DNA of 64,000 bases from DAISKN01 sp963716925 (GTDB taxonomy: Bacteria; Acidobacteriota; Vicinamibacteria; Marinacidobacterales; SMYC01): the NCBI GenBank assembly GCA_963716925.1, contig CAVQUX010000010.1:558001-622000 (forward strand). The letters are read 5' to 3'. Both the position numbers and the translations under genes were made by a program. Shown here one piece after another: positions 37,467 through 47,128 of this stretch. The notes under the pieces were generated by a model, which saw only the letters and a program-made list of their open reading frames with translations, had not been told where the DNA came from and ran no database searches. Every line of letters begins with the position of its first letter. The stretch's first letter is position 1.

Positions 37467-38759
37467 ATGATGAGAGTTGCCGCGCTCCACGCCTTTCTCG
37501 GCGGCTTGCTCGCCTCGAATGGGCTCGCCAATCCCCGAGAGACCGCACTCGACTGGATCTCCCGGAACGAGTCCTTCCTCGCGCGCACGGCCGACGATCT
37601 GTTCGAGCTCGCCGAGCCCGCGCATCGGGAGGTGAGAACTTCTTCCTATCTGAAGTCCGAGCTCCAGCGCGCGGGCTTCGACGTCGAGAGCGGCGTCGCC
37701 GGACTGCCGACGGCATTCGTCGCCAGTTACGGCCGCGGGGGGCCGATCGTGGGCATCGTCGCCCTTCTCGACGCCCTTCCGGGAAGAGACGGCGCCTGGC
37801 ACGGGTGCGGCCATAACCTCATCGGTGCCGCAGACCTCGGAGCCGCGATCGCCGTGAAGGAGGCGCTCACATCGAATGGGCTCCCGGGCACCATTCGCTT
37901 CTACGGCGCGCCCGCCGAGGAGATCTATCACGGCGGGGTCTACATGGTGCGCGAAGGCCTCTTCGCAGATCTCGACGCGCTCCTCTTCTGGCATCCGTCC
38001 TCGTTAACCCTCGTCATCGGCCGAAGCGGCCTCGCCATGGACTCCGTTCGCTACGTTTTTCACGGGAGGGCCTCCGACGCGACCGATGCGAAAGACAAGG
38101 GTCGAAACGCGCTCGACGCCGCCTACGAGCTCGCGAGCCGCGCCCGCACGGGCTGGCCCGGAGGCGCGGTCGTGAACCACGTGATCCTCGAGGGCGGGGA
38201 GCTTCCGTCGGTCGTGCCGGAGAGAGCGACCACCTGGTACTTCCTCCACGGCCGCGATCGAGCGGTGGTCGAATCGCTTCGCGGGAGGATGGCATCGCTC
38301 GCCCGCGACTCCGCGACCCTGACCGGGACCGAGGTCGAAGAGCAGCTCCTGTCCTCGACAGGCCCGTGGCTCATCAACCGCGCGCTCGCCGAGCTGCTGC
38401 AGCGAAACCTCGTCGACGCCCTCCCGCTCTCCTTCAGCGACGAGCCGGTACCCATCAGCGACGACACCGCCGAAGCGAGCTGGGTCGCGCCGCGCGGAGG
38501 CTTTCTCGTCCAGGCGTTCGCCGAGGGCACGGCCTCCCACAGCCGGGAATGGAACGAGACCGCGACCTCGGACCTCGCCCGCCGGGGGACGATCCGGGCC
38601 GCTCGCGCGATCGCATCGAGCGCCGTGGAGCTCTTGACGGATGAGCGCCTGCTGAGAGTCGTGCGCAAGGAGTTCGAGAGCGCTACCGCGGGACGGAGCT
38701 ACGTCTCACCGCTCCCCGCGGGAAAGGGGCCGTTCGACCATCTCCCGCGTCCGCACTGA
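37467..38759 (+). CDS. M20 metallohydrolase, AbgB/amidohydrolase-like, with signal-like N terminus
   Basis: 430 residues. Metal ligands appear in HGCGHNLIG and GAPAEEIYHGG, then a LFWHPSS strand, as in the M20D aminoacylase and p-aminobenzoyl-glutamate hydrolase group. The dimerisation domain (GGAVVNHVILEGGELPSVVP) is in the middle. The start MMRVAALHAFLGGLLASNG looks like a signal peptide, unusual for the cytosolic AbgB enzymes. The substrate is an N-acyl or N-aryl amino acid, not further defined. Alternative starts would remove the leader. Confidence 0.8.
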   Translation: MMRVAALHAFLGGLLASNGLANPRETALDWISRNESFLARTADDLFELAEPAHREVRTSSYLKSELQRAGFDVESGVAGLPTAFVASYGRGGPIVGIVALLDALPGRDGAWHGCGHNLIGAADLGAAIAVKEALTSNGLPGTIRFYGAPAEEIYHGGVYMVREGLFADLDALLFWHPSSLTLVIGRSGLAMDSVRYVFHGRASDATDAKDKGRNALDAAYELASRARTGWPGGAVVNHVILEGGELPSVVPERATTWYFLHGRDRAVVESLRGRMASLARDSATLTGTEVEEQLLSSTGPWLINRALAELLQRNLVDALPLSFSDEPVPISDDTAEASWVAPRGGFLVQAFAEGTASHSREWNETATSDLARRGTIRAARAIASSAVELLTDERLLRVVRKEFESATAGRSYVSPLPAGKGPFDHLPRPH

Positions 38760-38830
38760 CCCGACGCGTGACGATGGAGGATCGACATCATCGAAAGCAT
38801 CACGTCTCTTCGCATCCAGACGTAAAAAAA

Positions 38831-38852
38831 GGGGGTGAATTGCTTCACCCCC
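38831..38852 (-). terminator. Rho-independent terminator of the small lysine-rich gene
   Basis: A perfect 9-bp stem (GGGGGTGAA/TTCACCCCC) around a four-base loop. On the minus strand it is followed by seven T residues (positions 38830-38824). It lies 26 bases after the stop codon of the mini-gene. It may also stop plus-strand transcripts from the M20 gene less efficiently, since only a TCTCTCTC tract follows on that side. Confidence 0.85.
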
Positions 38853-38878
38853 TCTCTCTCGATACCCCTGAGGAAGTC

Positions 38879-38926
38879 TTACTTCTTCTTCGCTGTCTTC
38901 TTCGCTGCCTTCTTCTTCTTCGCCAT
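38879..38926 (-). CDS. 15-residue lysine/alanine mini-protein
   Basis: The codons after ATG read MAKKKKAAKKTAKKK and TAA. A strong ribosome site (GAGAGGAGGTGAGAG) sits just upstream, a perfect terminator lies 26 bases downstream, and a TTGACA promoter lies near 39128, so the unit looks complete. Sequence resembles the basic AAKK tails of histone-H1-like and HU-like proteins. Nucleic-acid or polyphosphate binding is inferred. Nothing else codes in the roughly 365 bases from 38760 to 39124; the rest is its leader and intergenic DNA. Confidence 0.7.
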   Translation of the reverse strand: MAKKKKAAKKTAKKK

Positions 38927-39098
38927 ACTCTCACCTCCTCTCAACGGCTGGGATACCCGTCAAAAAAACGATTCCGTTTTCTGTCGGGTCATTCGGGAGA
39001 CTGTCGGGAGACTGGCGCGCTCATCACACCGAGGGCACCACTCGATAGGTGGGTCGAAACTACATGTGCCTTGCAGACTGTCCGCTAACACTAGATGT

Positions 39099-39128
39099 AG
39101 GGTAAAGAGGTCCAACATGCGATGTCAA
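39099..39128 (-). promoter_or_regulatory. Sigma-70-type promoter candidate for the mini-gene
   Basis: TTGACA at 39128-39123 and TACCCT at 39104-39099 with 18 bases between. The -35 overlaps the stop codon of the L-fuconate dehydratase gene. The leader to the ATG would be about 160 bases and includes an AAAACG/CGTTTT inverted repeat near 38965. Confidence 0.5.
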
Positions 39129-40420
39129 GCACTTTTTGGTCGAAAAGCGTATTTGGTCCTCGAGTCCCTCTTCATCGAAATGCTGTACCCGGGACGAGCG
39201 GGAGCGAGATAGCGACCCGCTTCGACGCGCACCGGGTCCTCGAAGTGCTCGTGCAGATGATCGACGTACTCGATCACTCGATCCTCCATGCTGCCGCTCA
39301 CCGAGACGTAGTCGAAGAACGACAGATGCTGCACGTGCTCGCAGAGACCGACTCCGCCGGCATGAGGGCAGACCGCGACTCCGAACTTCGCCGCCATGAG
39401 GAGCACCGCGATGACCTCGTTCACTCCCCCGAGACGGCAGCTGTCGATCTGACAGTAGCGGATGGCCTGCGCCTGCAGGAGCTGCTTGAACATCACGCGG
39501 TTGTGGCAGTGCTCTCCGGTGGCGACGCCGATGGGGGCGAGGGCCCGGGCGATCCTCGCGTGCCCGAGAATATCGTCGGGGCTCGTAGGCTCTTCGATCC
39601 ACCGCGGCTGGAAGCGTGCGAGAGGCTCCATGTGCGCGATCGCCTGGTCGACGTCCCACACCTGGTTCGCGTCCATCATCAACGAGCGGTCCCAACCGAT
39701 CTCCTCGCGGATCAGGGCGGCGCGGCGCACGTCGTCCTCGACGGATCTCCCGACCTTCATCTTGAACGCCGAGAACCCCTGCGCGATGGCTTCGCGGCAG
39801 AGCGTTCGGATCTTCTCGTCCGGATAGCCGAGCCAGCCGACCGAGGTCGTGTACGCGGGATAGCCGCGTCTCAGGAGCTCTTCGATCCGCCGCTCCTTCG
39901 TCGGCTCCAGCTTTTGAAGAATCGCGAGCGCCTCCTCCGGAGTGAGGGCATCGGTGATGTATCGGAAGTCCACGGCGCGTACGACCTCTTCCGGGGACAT
40001 CCCGGCCAGGAGTCTCCAGAGCGGTTTCCCCTCGGCTTTCGCCTGAAGGTCCCAGAGCGCGTTCACCACGGCCGCGGTCGCGAGGTGAACGACGCCTTTT
40101 TCGGGGCCGAGCCAACGGAGCTGGCTGTCGGATGTGAGCTCGCGCCAGAAGAGTCCCCAGTTGCCGGTGATCGAGGATAGGCTCCGGCCCACGACTTTAG
40201 CCGCCAGAGGCGCTTCAGCGGCGACCACCAGGTCGTTTCCCCTTCCGATGGTGAACGCGAGGCCGTGGCCCTCGAGACCTGCGGGAGAATCGGTCTCGAG
40301 GATCACGTAGGCCGCAGAGTAGTCCGGATCGGGGTTCATGGCGTCGGAGCCGTCGAGCGCCGTCGAGGTGGGAAAGCGGATGTCCTCCGTCGTGAACCCG
40401 GTGATCTTGATGTCTTCCAT
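39125..40420 (-). CDS. L-fuconate dehydratase (enolase superfamily)
   Basis: 431 residues. It closely follows the Xanthomonas L-fuconate dehydratase pattern: DVRFPTS-like DIRFPTSTALDGSDAMNPDP, FTIGRGNDLVVAA, SQLRWLGPEKGVVHLA, AYTTSVGWLGYPDEK, FKMKVG with the catalytic Lys, MMDANQVWDV and WIEEPTSPDD as metal ligands, and the His of TGEHCHNR. The reaction is dehydration of L-fuconate to 2-keto-3-deoxy-L-fuconate. The C terminus is short by a few residues compared with that enzyme. It closes the minus-strand operon with transporter and lactonase genes. Confidence 0.9.
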   Translation of the reverse strand: MEDIKITGFTTEDIRFPTSTALDGSDAMNPDPDYSAAYVILETDSPAGLEGHGLAFTIGRGNDLVVAAEAPLAAKVVGRSLSSITGNWGLFWRELTSDSQLRWLGPEKGVVHLATAAVVNALWDLQAKAEGKPLWRLLAGMSPEEVVRAVDFRYITDALTPEEALAILQKLEPTKERRIEELLRRGYPAYTTSVGWLGYPDEKIRTLCREAIAQGFSAFKMKVGRSVEDDVRRAALIREEIGWDRSLMMDANQVWDVDQAIAHMEPLARFQPRWIEEPTSPDDILGHARIARALAPIGVATGEHCHNRVMFKQLLQAQAIRYCQIDSCRLGGVNEVIAVLLMAAKFGVAVCPHAGGVGLCEHVQHLSFFDYVSVSGSMEDRVIEYVDHLHEHFEDPVRVEAGRYLAPARPGYSISMKRDSRTKYAFRPKSA

Positions 40421-40444
40421 CAGTGCGCGCCTCGCTTTTCGCTC

Positions 40445-40492
40445 GGCTCGCTCCGCTCGGCAGGCTGCACACGTTCTTGCGGCAGCCTGCTA
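40445..40492. repeat. REP-like palindromic element, copy B
   Basis: The same architecture as 2978-3027: GCTCGCTCCGCTCG, then GCAGGCTGC...GCAGCCTGC, ending at a TAG stop on the minus strand, here of the sugar permease gene. It fills most of the 69-base gap between the permease and dehydratase genes inside one operon, where it could form an mRNA hairpin. Confidence 0.6.
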
Positions 40493-41427
40493 CGCATCGA
40501 GCCTCCGATGGCGCCACCGATCGATGGCGACCGCGGCGATGATGATGACACCGGTCACGATTTCCTGCACCCAGTTGGGGAGCCCCATCTGGGCGGTGCC
40601 GGTGCGGATCACCGTCATGATGAACGCCCCCACGAGCGTTCCCAGGACGGTGCCCTCTCCCCCCGAGAGGCTTCCGCCGCCGATGACGACGGCGGCGATG
40701 ACGTCGAGCTCGAGTCCGACCGCGACCGTCGGATCGCCGACGGTCAGCCGGGAGAACTGGAGCACCCCGGTGAGGCCGGCGAGCGCCCCCGAGAGAGTGT
40801 AGACGGCCACCTTCACCCGCTCGACTCCGACCCCGCAGAGCCGCGCGGTCTCCTCGTTCGATCCGATGGCGAAGAGGTGGGCCCCGAGCTTCGTATAGCG
40901 AAGGACGAACGCGGTCGCGAGCGCGAGAAACGCGAGGAGCCAGACCCCCGGGGGAACGATCATCCATCTCCGGTCGGGGGGAAGCGAGGAGAGGAGATCG
41001 ACGAGCCAGGTCATGGGAGCGTCGACCTTCTGTTCCTTCCCGAGGCCCTTGGCCGCGCCTCGGACCAGGAGGAGCATTCCCAGAGTCACGATGAAGGGCG
41101 CCACGCGAAGGCGGGTGATGAGCGTGCCGCTCACGAGGCCACAGAGGGCCCCAGCGAAAGCGGCGGCCGCGACCGCGATGAGAGGCCCACCGTATCCGCC
41201 GTTGAGAGTCAGGGCGACGACGACGGACGCGAGCGCGACGATCGAGCCGACGGAGAGGTCGATTCCTCCGGAGACGATCACCATCGTCATGCCGAGGGCC
41301 GCCGTCCCGACGATCGCCGTCTGCCGGGCGATGGTCTCGAGGGTCCGGGTGGTGGCGAAAGCCTCCGGCCCCACGAGCGCGAAGAAGAGATAGACGATTC
41401 CGAGGCCGAGGAGCGGACCGAGCCGCT

Positions 41428-41431
<4 letters not shown>
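40490..41431 (-). CDS. Sugar ABC transporter permease (RbsC/BPD_transp_2 family)
   Basis: 313 residues with about nine hydrophobic helices. Signature segments are GIDLSVGSIVALASVVVA, VAPFIVTLGMLLLVRGAAKG, and AIGSNEETARLCGVGVERVK, which precedes the coupling loop. It forms the membrane channel for a monosaccharide with the ATPase and binding protein encoded upstream. Its start overlaps the ATPase stop by four bases. The operon content (fuconate dehydratase, lactonase) suggests L-fucose or a similar deoxy sugar. Confidence 0.88.
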
Positions 41432-42905
<1,474 letters not shown>

Positions 42906-42918
<13 letters not shown>

Positions 42919-43904
42919 CGATCGATGTCGGGCCGAAGAAGCTCCGCATTCCTGGGGTCGTTCATGTTGTCCCGGGTGACGAGCGTGACGCCGGTGTCGA
43001 TGCGCGCCGGCACCTCATCGCCGCGGAGGTGGGAGACCATGGTCTTGACCCCGAGGTAAGCCATGTTGACCGGGTCTTGAAGGACGAGGGCGTCGAACTC
43101 CCCGTTCTGAAGCGCGCGCACCATCTGCTCCGAGGCGTCGAATCCGACGAGGACCACCTTCCCCGCGAGACCCGAGTCCTGGAGCGCGCGCAGCATCCCG
43201 AAGGACGAGCTCTCGTTGGGGCAGTAGATACCGTCGACGCCGAGACTCCCATCTTCGGATTTGAAGCGAGCGAGAAGGTTCTCGCTCGCCTGGTAGGCGG
43301 TCTCGGCGGTGGCCCCGGCGTACTGGTTCGAGCTCGCGACCTCGAGCCCCGGGTTCTCGGACAGGACGTCGAGGAAGCCTCGCTCGCGCTCCATGGTGCT
43401 GGCCGAGCCCTCCATGTAGCGCAGGAGAATGACCTTTCCCTTTCCCTGGAGCCTCTCGACCATCCGCTCTCCCGCGAGCCGGCCCCCCTTGTAGTTGTCG
43501 GTCGCTACGAAGCTCACGTAGTCCTCGCTATCGAGGCCGGAGTCGATGATGACCACCGGAATCCCGGCGCGCATCGCGTCCGTGACCGGAAGGCGAAGAG
43601 CCTTGTCGTCCGTGGGAGCGAGGACGATTCCCGAGACCCCGCGGCTCACGAAGGTCTCGACCTCCGCGATCTGTGCGTCGCGGTCGTCCTCCCGGGCCGG
43701 CCCTTTCCAGATCACTTCGACCCCGAGCTCGCGCGAGGCCTTGACCGCCCCCGCGTGGATGGCCTTCCAGAAAGAGTGGCTGGTGCCCTTGGGGATCACG
43801 GCGATGACGATCTCCTCCTTCGTCGCGTCGGGCGGCGGAGCGCCGCCGCAAGCGCCGAGAAGAACGACGGGAACCACCAGAGCGAGGAACGCTTCGGTTT
43901 TCAT
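42906..43904 (-). CDS. Periplasmic sugar-binding lipoprotein (RbsB-like)
   Basis: 332 residues. The N terminus MKTEAFLALVVPVVLLGACG has a lipobox (LLGAC), so the mature protein is a lipoprotein. The Peripla_BP_4 fold is shown by IVIAVIPKGTSHSFWKAIHA, GVSGIVLAPTDDKALRLPV, IPVVIIDSGLDSEDYVSFVA and VVLVGFDASEQMVRALQNGE. It delivers the ligand to the coupled permease. Its stop overlaps the ATPase start by 13 bases, and its start overlaps the lactonase stop. Confidence 0.9.
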
Positions 43905-44744
43905 CAGGGAGTAACCTCCAGAGCGTAGAAGTCGGCGGCGTTCCCGCCGAAGACGGCGTCTTTCTCGGCGGACGACAGCGGGTGCAGGAAGTCGTCGACG
44001 ATCTCGACCACTTCCTCATAGCGCGCGGCCACGGTCGCGACCGGCCAGTCCGAACCGAAGAGCAGCCTTCGAGAGCCGAAGGACTCGAGCACGATCTCGA
44101 GGTACAGTGCGAAGTCGGACTTCTTCCACCCGCTCCAATCCGCCTCGGTCACCATTCCCGAAACCTTGCAGTAGAGGTTCTCGAACTTCCCGAGCCTCCG
44201 GATCGAGGAGGCCCAGGGCTCGAGCTCGCCCTTCGCGATGGCGGGCTTTCCGATGTGGTCGAGAATGAGCCGGTGCTCGGGAAAGCGAGCGACGAAATCG
44301 ACGACCGAGGGAAGTTGGCGATGGTAGACGAGGATGTCGTAAGTGAGATCCAGAATCCCGCAGGAGCTCGACTCCTCGAAGAAAGTCTTCCCGCACCAGG
44401 AACCGATCGTCGGGCTCGGCCTGGACCACGTGCCTCACGCCCCGGAAGCGCGGGTGATGGGAGAGCCGTTCGAGATCGCCGCGCGCTCCCGGTGAGCGCA
44501 AATCGACCCATCCCACCACCCCGCGGATGAAGTCGTGCTCCTCGGCGAGCCCGAGGAGATAGTCCGTCTCTTCCAGGCTCTGGCGGACCTGCACCGCCAC
44601 CGAGCCATCGAACCCGTTCCGGCGGAGGATGGGCTCGAGGTCCTCCGGGTGGAAATCGCGCCGGATTCCGGCCATGCGCTCGTCGATCCAGTCGTACTCG
44701 CGCTCGCTGTAGGACCAGAAGTGTTGATGGGAGTCCAGGCGCAT
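43904..44744 (-). CDS. Amidohydrolase-2 family lactonase (L-fucono/rhamnono-lactonase-like), one frameshift
   Basis: About 279 residues. The TIM-barrel metallohydrolase motifs are MRLDSHQHFWSYSEREYDWI (HxH), VAVQVRQSLEETDYLLGLAE, LILDHIGKP-like and LLFGSDWPVATV (catalytic Asp). Members hydrolyse sugar lactones such as L-fucono-1,5-lactone, the step before fuconate dehydratase. An extra base near 44365 breaks the frame just before LDLTYDILVYHRQLPSVV, which fits the family. First gene of the operon; 25 bases separate it from the divergent PLP enzyme gene. Confidence 0.8.
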
Positions 44745-44769
44745 CGGGGCGCTATTATAAGATTGGGGC
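44745..44769. promoter_or_regulatory. Compact divergent promoter between lactonase and PLP enzyme genes
   Basis: Only 25 bases lie between the two starts. They contain CTATTATAAGA, which offers -10-like hexamers on both strands. The -35 elements would fall inside the coding regions. No operator symmetry is clear. Confidence 0.35.
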
Positions 44770-45681
44770 ATGCGCGAACGACAATTCTTCCGACCGACGA
44801 CTCTCATCGAGTCGCGGCGCCTCTCGAAGCGCCTGGGTCTGGACCTCACCATCGCGAGCGAGACGTTCCAGCACACCGGAAGCTTCAAGTTCCGGGCCGC
44901 GTACAACGTCGCCGCGAACGTGGACGCCCCCTCGATCCTCACGGCGTCTTCGGGCAACTTCGGCCAGGCGCTCGCCTATGCCTGCAGCCTGCTCTCGAAG
45001 AAGGCGATCGTGGTGATGCCCGAGACCTCCGCCCGGGTGAAGATGGACGCGGTGCGCGAGCACGGCGGCACGGTCGAGCCGGTGGACGTCCGCGTCAAGA
45101 GCCGGGCGGAGCGGGTCGCGGAGCTTCACCTTCAGCATCCCGAGGCCTTCGTCGCCAGCGCCTACGATCACCCGCTGGTCATCGAGGGAAATGCCACCCT
45201 CGGCCGTGAGATGGCGCCTCTCGATTTCGACGTCGTCGTCGTCGCCGTCGGAGGCGGAGGTCTGAGCTCGGGCATCATTCAGGGGCTTCGCGCGGCCGGC
45301 AACCGGAAGACCCAGGTAGTCGGCGCCGAGCCCCTTCTCGGCAACGACGCCGCGCGCTCTCTCTCCGCCGGACACATCGTGAAGAACGAAACAGAGCCAC
45401 AGACCCTCGCGGACGGAGCGCGCACGGTGAGCCTCGGCGAGCACAACTGGGCGATCCTGAAAGACGGGATCGAGTCCATCGTGGAGGTGCCCGAGGAGAA
45501 CATCGCCGAAGCGGTCCGGCTCCTGTTCTCGCTCGCGAACCTCAAAGCAGAGCCCACGGGCGCTCTCGGCGTAGGAGCGCTGCTGACCGACCCGGGGCGC
45601 TTCCAGGGCCGACGGGTGTGCGCCGTCGTGACCGGCGGAAACGTCGATCCGGAGGTTTTCCGCCGCCTGATCGCCGGATAG
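44770..45681 (+). CDS. Threonine dehydratase/serine racemase-like PLP enzyme
   Basis: 303 residues, fold type II. The PLP lysine is in FQHTGSFKFRAAYN, followed by SSGNFGQALAYACSLL (substrate loop) and the glycine-rich phosphate loop VAVGGGGLSSGI. There is no C-terminal ACT regulatory domain, so it is like the short catabolic or racemase forms. It removes ammonia from Ser or Thr, or interconverts their enantiomers. It is followed after four bases by the PAP2 gene. Confidence 0.85.
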   Translation: MRERQFFRPTTLIESRRLSKRLGLDLTIASETFQHTGSFKFRAAYNVAANVDAPSILTASSGNFGQALAYACSLLSKKAIVVMPETSARVKMDAVREHGGTVEPVDVRVKSRAERVAELHLQHPEAFVASAYDHPLVIEGNATLGREMAPLDFDVVVVAVGGGGLSSGIIQGLRAAGNRKTQVVGAEPLLGNDAARSLSAGHIVKNETEPQTLADGARTVSLGEHNWAILKDGIESIVEVPEENIAEAVRLLFSLANLKAEPTGALGVGALLTDPGRFQGRRVCAVVTGGNVDPEVFRRLIAG

Positions 45682-45685
45682 AGGC

Positions 45686-46624
45686 GTGCCTCCCGAGATC
45701 CTCGACCCCGGCATCGAGCTCATCCGCTATCTCTCCCAGTACCGCGGGCCCTGGGTGACCGCCGTACTCCTCGCGTTCTCGGGCATGGGCTCCACCCTCG
45801 GGTACCTCCTTCTGTTCTGCATGCTCTGGTGGGGCGTTTCCTGGAAGCTCGGCGCGCGGCTCTTCGCTGCTCTCGTCCTCAGCGTATACCTCAACGCCGT
45901 CATCAAGGACTGGGTGGCGCAGCCCCGGCCCTTCGAGTACGCCGCCGTCGCAAGCGTCACCCGGCCGGACGAGTTCGGATTTCCGAGCGGCCACGCCCAG
46001 CACGCCGCGCTCGTCTGGAGCGTTCTCGCGGCGCACTTCCGGAAGCGCTGGTTCACTCTCCTCGCGGCCTCGATGGCTTTCTTCATCGGATATTCCCGGG
46101 TGCATCTCGGAGTTCATTTCCCGAGCGACGTCTTCGGCGGATGGATGCTCGGCGGGATTCTTGCCTTTGCCTACTTGCGATGGTCCGGACCCGCGATCGA
46201 TTGGGCGAGCCGTCTTTCCTTCCAGAGACAGATCCTCCTCGCGCTCTCCGTCCCCATGGTCCTCACGGCCCTCCACGGGACTCGCGGCACGGCGATGGCT
46301 CTCGGAGCCCTCGCGGGGGCGCTCTCGGGTCTCGCGCTCGCTCGCCGCCAACGCCTCTACGCCGACGAAGAACCCGCGCCGAGCCGCCGGCAGCGGCTCC
46401 TCGTGGGTCTCATCGGACTTCCGCTTCTGTACCTCGCGCTCCGGGCCCTCTCGCCTTCCGAGGGGGCCCGGCTCTACTATCTGTCGCTATGGATACGATT
46501 CGCCACGATTGGCCTCTGGGTCAGCTATCTCGTCCCGAAGCTCGTGGCCCTCGGGGCCCGGAGGGCCCCTCCTTCCCGAGCGGGAGCGAGCGAGGAGCGA
46601 GCGAGCACTGAAGGATGTCCGTGA
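45686..46624 (+). CDS. PAP2 family membrane phosphatase
   Basis: 312 residues with six or more membrane helices. The three acid phosphatase motifs are KDWVAQPRPFEY (KX6RP), FGFPSGHAQHAAL (PSGH) and YSRVHLGVHFPSDVFGG (SRX5HX3D). It dephosphorylates a lipid phosphate such as undecaprenyl pyrophosphate or phosphatidate at the outer face of the membrane. The C-terminal tail (residues about 288-311) is encoded by a GC-rich dispersed repeat and is probably not part of the fold. GTG start. Confidence 0.85.
   Translation: MPPEILDPGIELIRYLSQYRGPWVTAVLLAFSGMGSTLGYLLLFCMLWWGVSWKLGARLFAALVLSVYLNAVIKDWVAQPRPFEYAAVASVTRPDEFGFPSGHAQHAALVWSVLAAHFRKRWFTLLAASMAFFIGYSRVHLGVHFPSDVFGGWMLGGILAFAYLRWSGPAIDWASRLSFQRQILLALSVPMVLTALHGTRGTAMALGALAGALSGLALARRQRLYADEEPAPSRRQRLLVGLIGLPLLYLALRALSPSEGARLYYLSLWIRFATIGLWVSYLVPKLVALGARRAPPSRAGASEERASTEGCP
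46553..46606. repeat. GC-rich repeat related to the 50.1-kb tandem array
   Basis: GGGGCCCGGAGGGCCC followed by a CTTCCC tract and GAGCGAGCGAGGAGCGAGC. The first 16 bases are identical to the reverse complement of each unit in 50141-50336, and the rest is a diverged version. Here it lies inside the 3' end of the PAP2 coding region. Confidence 0.55.
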
Positions 46625-47118
46625 TGAAAACCTTGATGCTACTGCGGCACGCTAAATCGAGCTGGAAGGATTCGGAGATTCCCGACCCCGATCGCCCGTT
46701 GAACAAGCGAGGTAAGAAAACGGCCCCGGTTGTGGGGCGTCTCCTTCTGACCGAAGGTCTGGTGCCCGACCTCATCTTGTCGTCGACCGCGGTTCGAGCC
46801 CGAGACACCGCGAAAGCGGTGGCCGAGGCTTCGTCGTACGAGGGCCCGTTCGAGCTCCTCGACAGCCTCTACCTCGCGACTGCCGGAAAACTCTTGAGTG
46901 AGGCCCAGAGTCATACCCCCGATTCCGTCGGCCGCCTCCTGCTCGTCGGTCACAACCCGGGAATGGAGGACCTGGTCGAAATCCTGTCGGGAAAACGCGA
47001 AGCATTCCCGACAGCCGCCCTCGCGGTTTTCGAGATCGGAATCGACGGCTGGAAGGCGCTGGAGCTCGGGGTCGAGACGAAGCTGGTGAAGGTCTACCGC
47101 CCGAGGGAAATCGGCTGA
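46624..47118 (+). CDS. SixA-like histidine phosphatase
   Basis: 164 residues. The phosphoglycerate-mutase-type motif is LMLLRHAKSSWKDSE (RHA replaces the common RHG, as in SixA), with a second His in LLVGHNPGMEDLV. SixA acts on phosphohistidine of signalling or PTS proteins; other small substrates are possible. The ATG overlaps the stop of the PAP2 gene (TGATG). An in-frame ATG nine bases upstream (MSV leader) is also possible. Confidence 0.85.
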   Translation: MKTLMLLRHAKSSWKDSEIPDPDRPLNKRGKKTAPVVGRLLLTEGLVPDLILSSTAVRARDTAKAVAEASSYEGPFELLDSLYLATAGKLLSEAQSHTPDSVGRLLLVGHNPGMEDLVEILSGKREAFPTAALAVFEIGIDGWKALELGVETKLVKVYRPREIG

Positions 47119-47128
47119 GGCACGGGCG

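Noticed and set aside
38768..39212. Plus-strand frames rich in Leu/Phe opposite the lysine mini-gene
   Set aside because: They are the reverse reading of AAG codons and intergenic DNA, and they cross the terminator.
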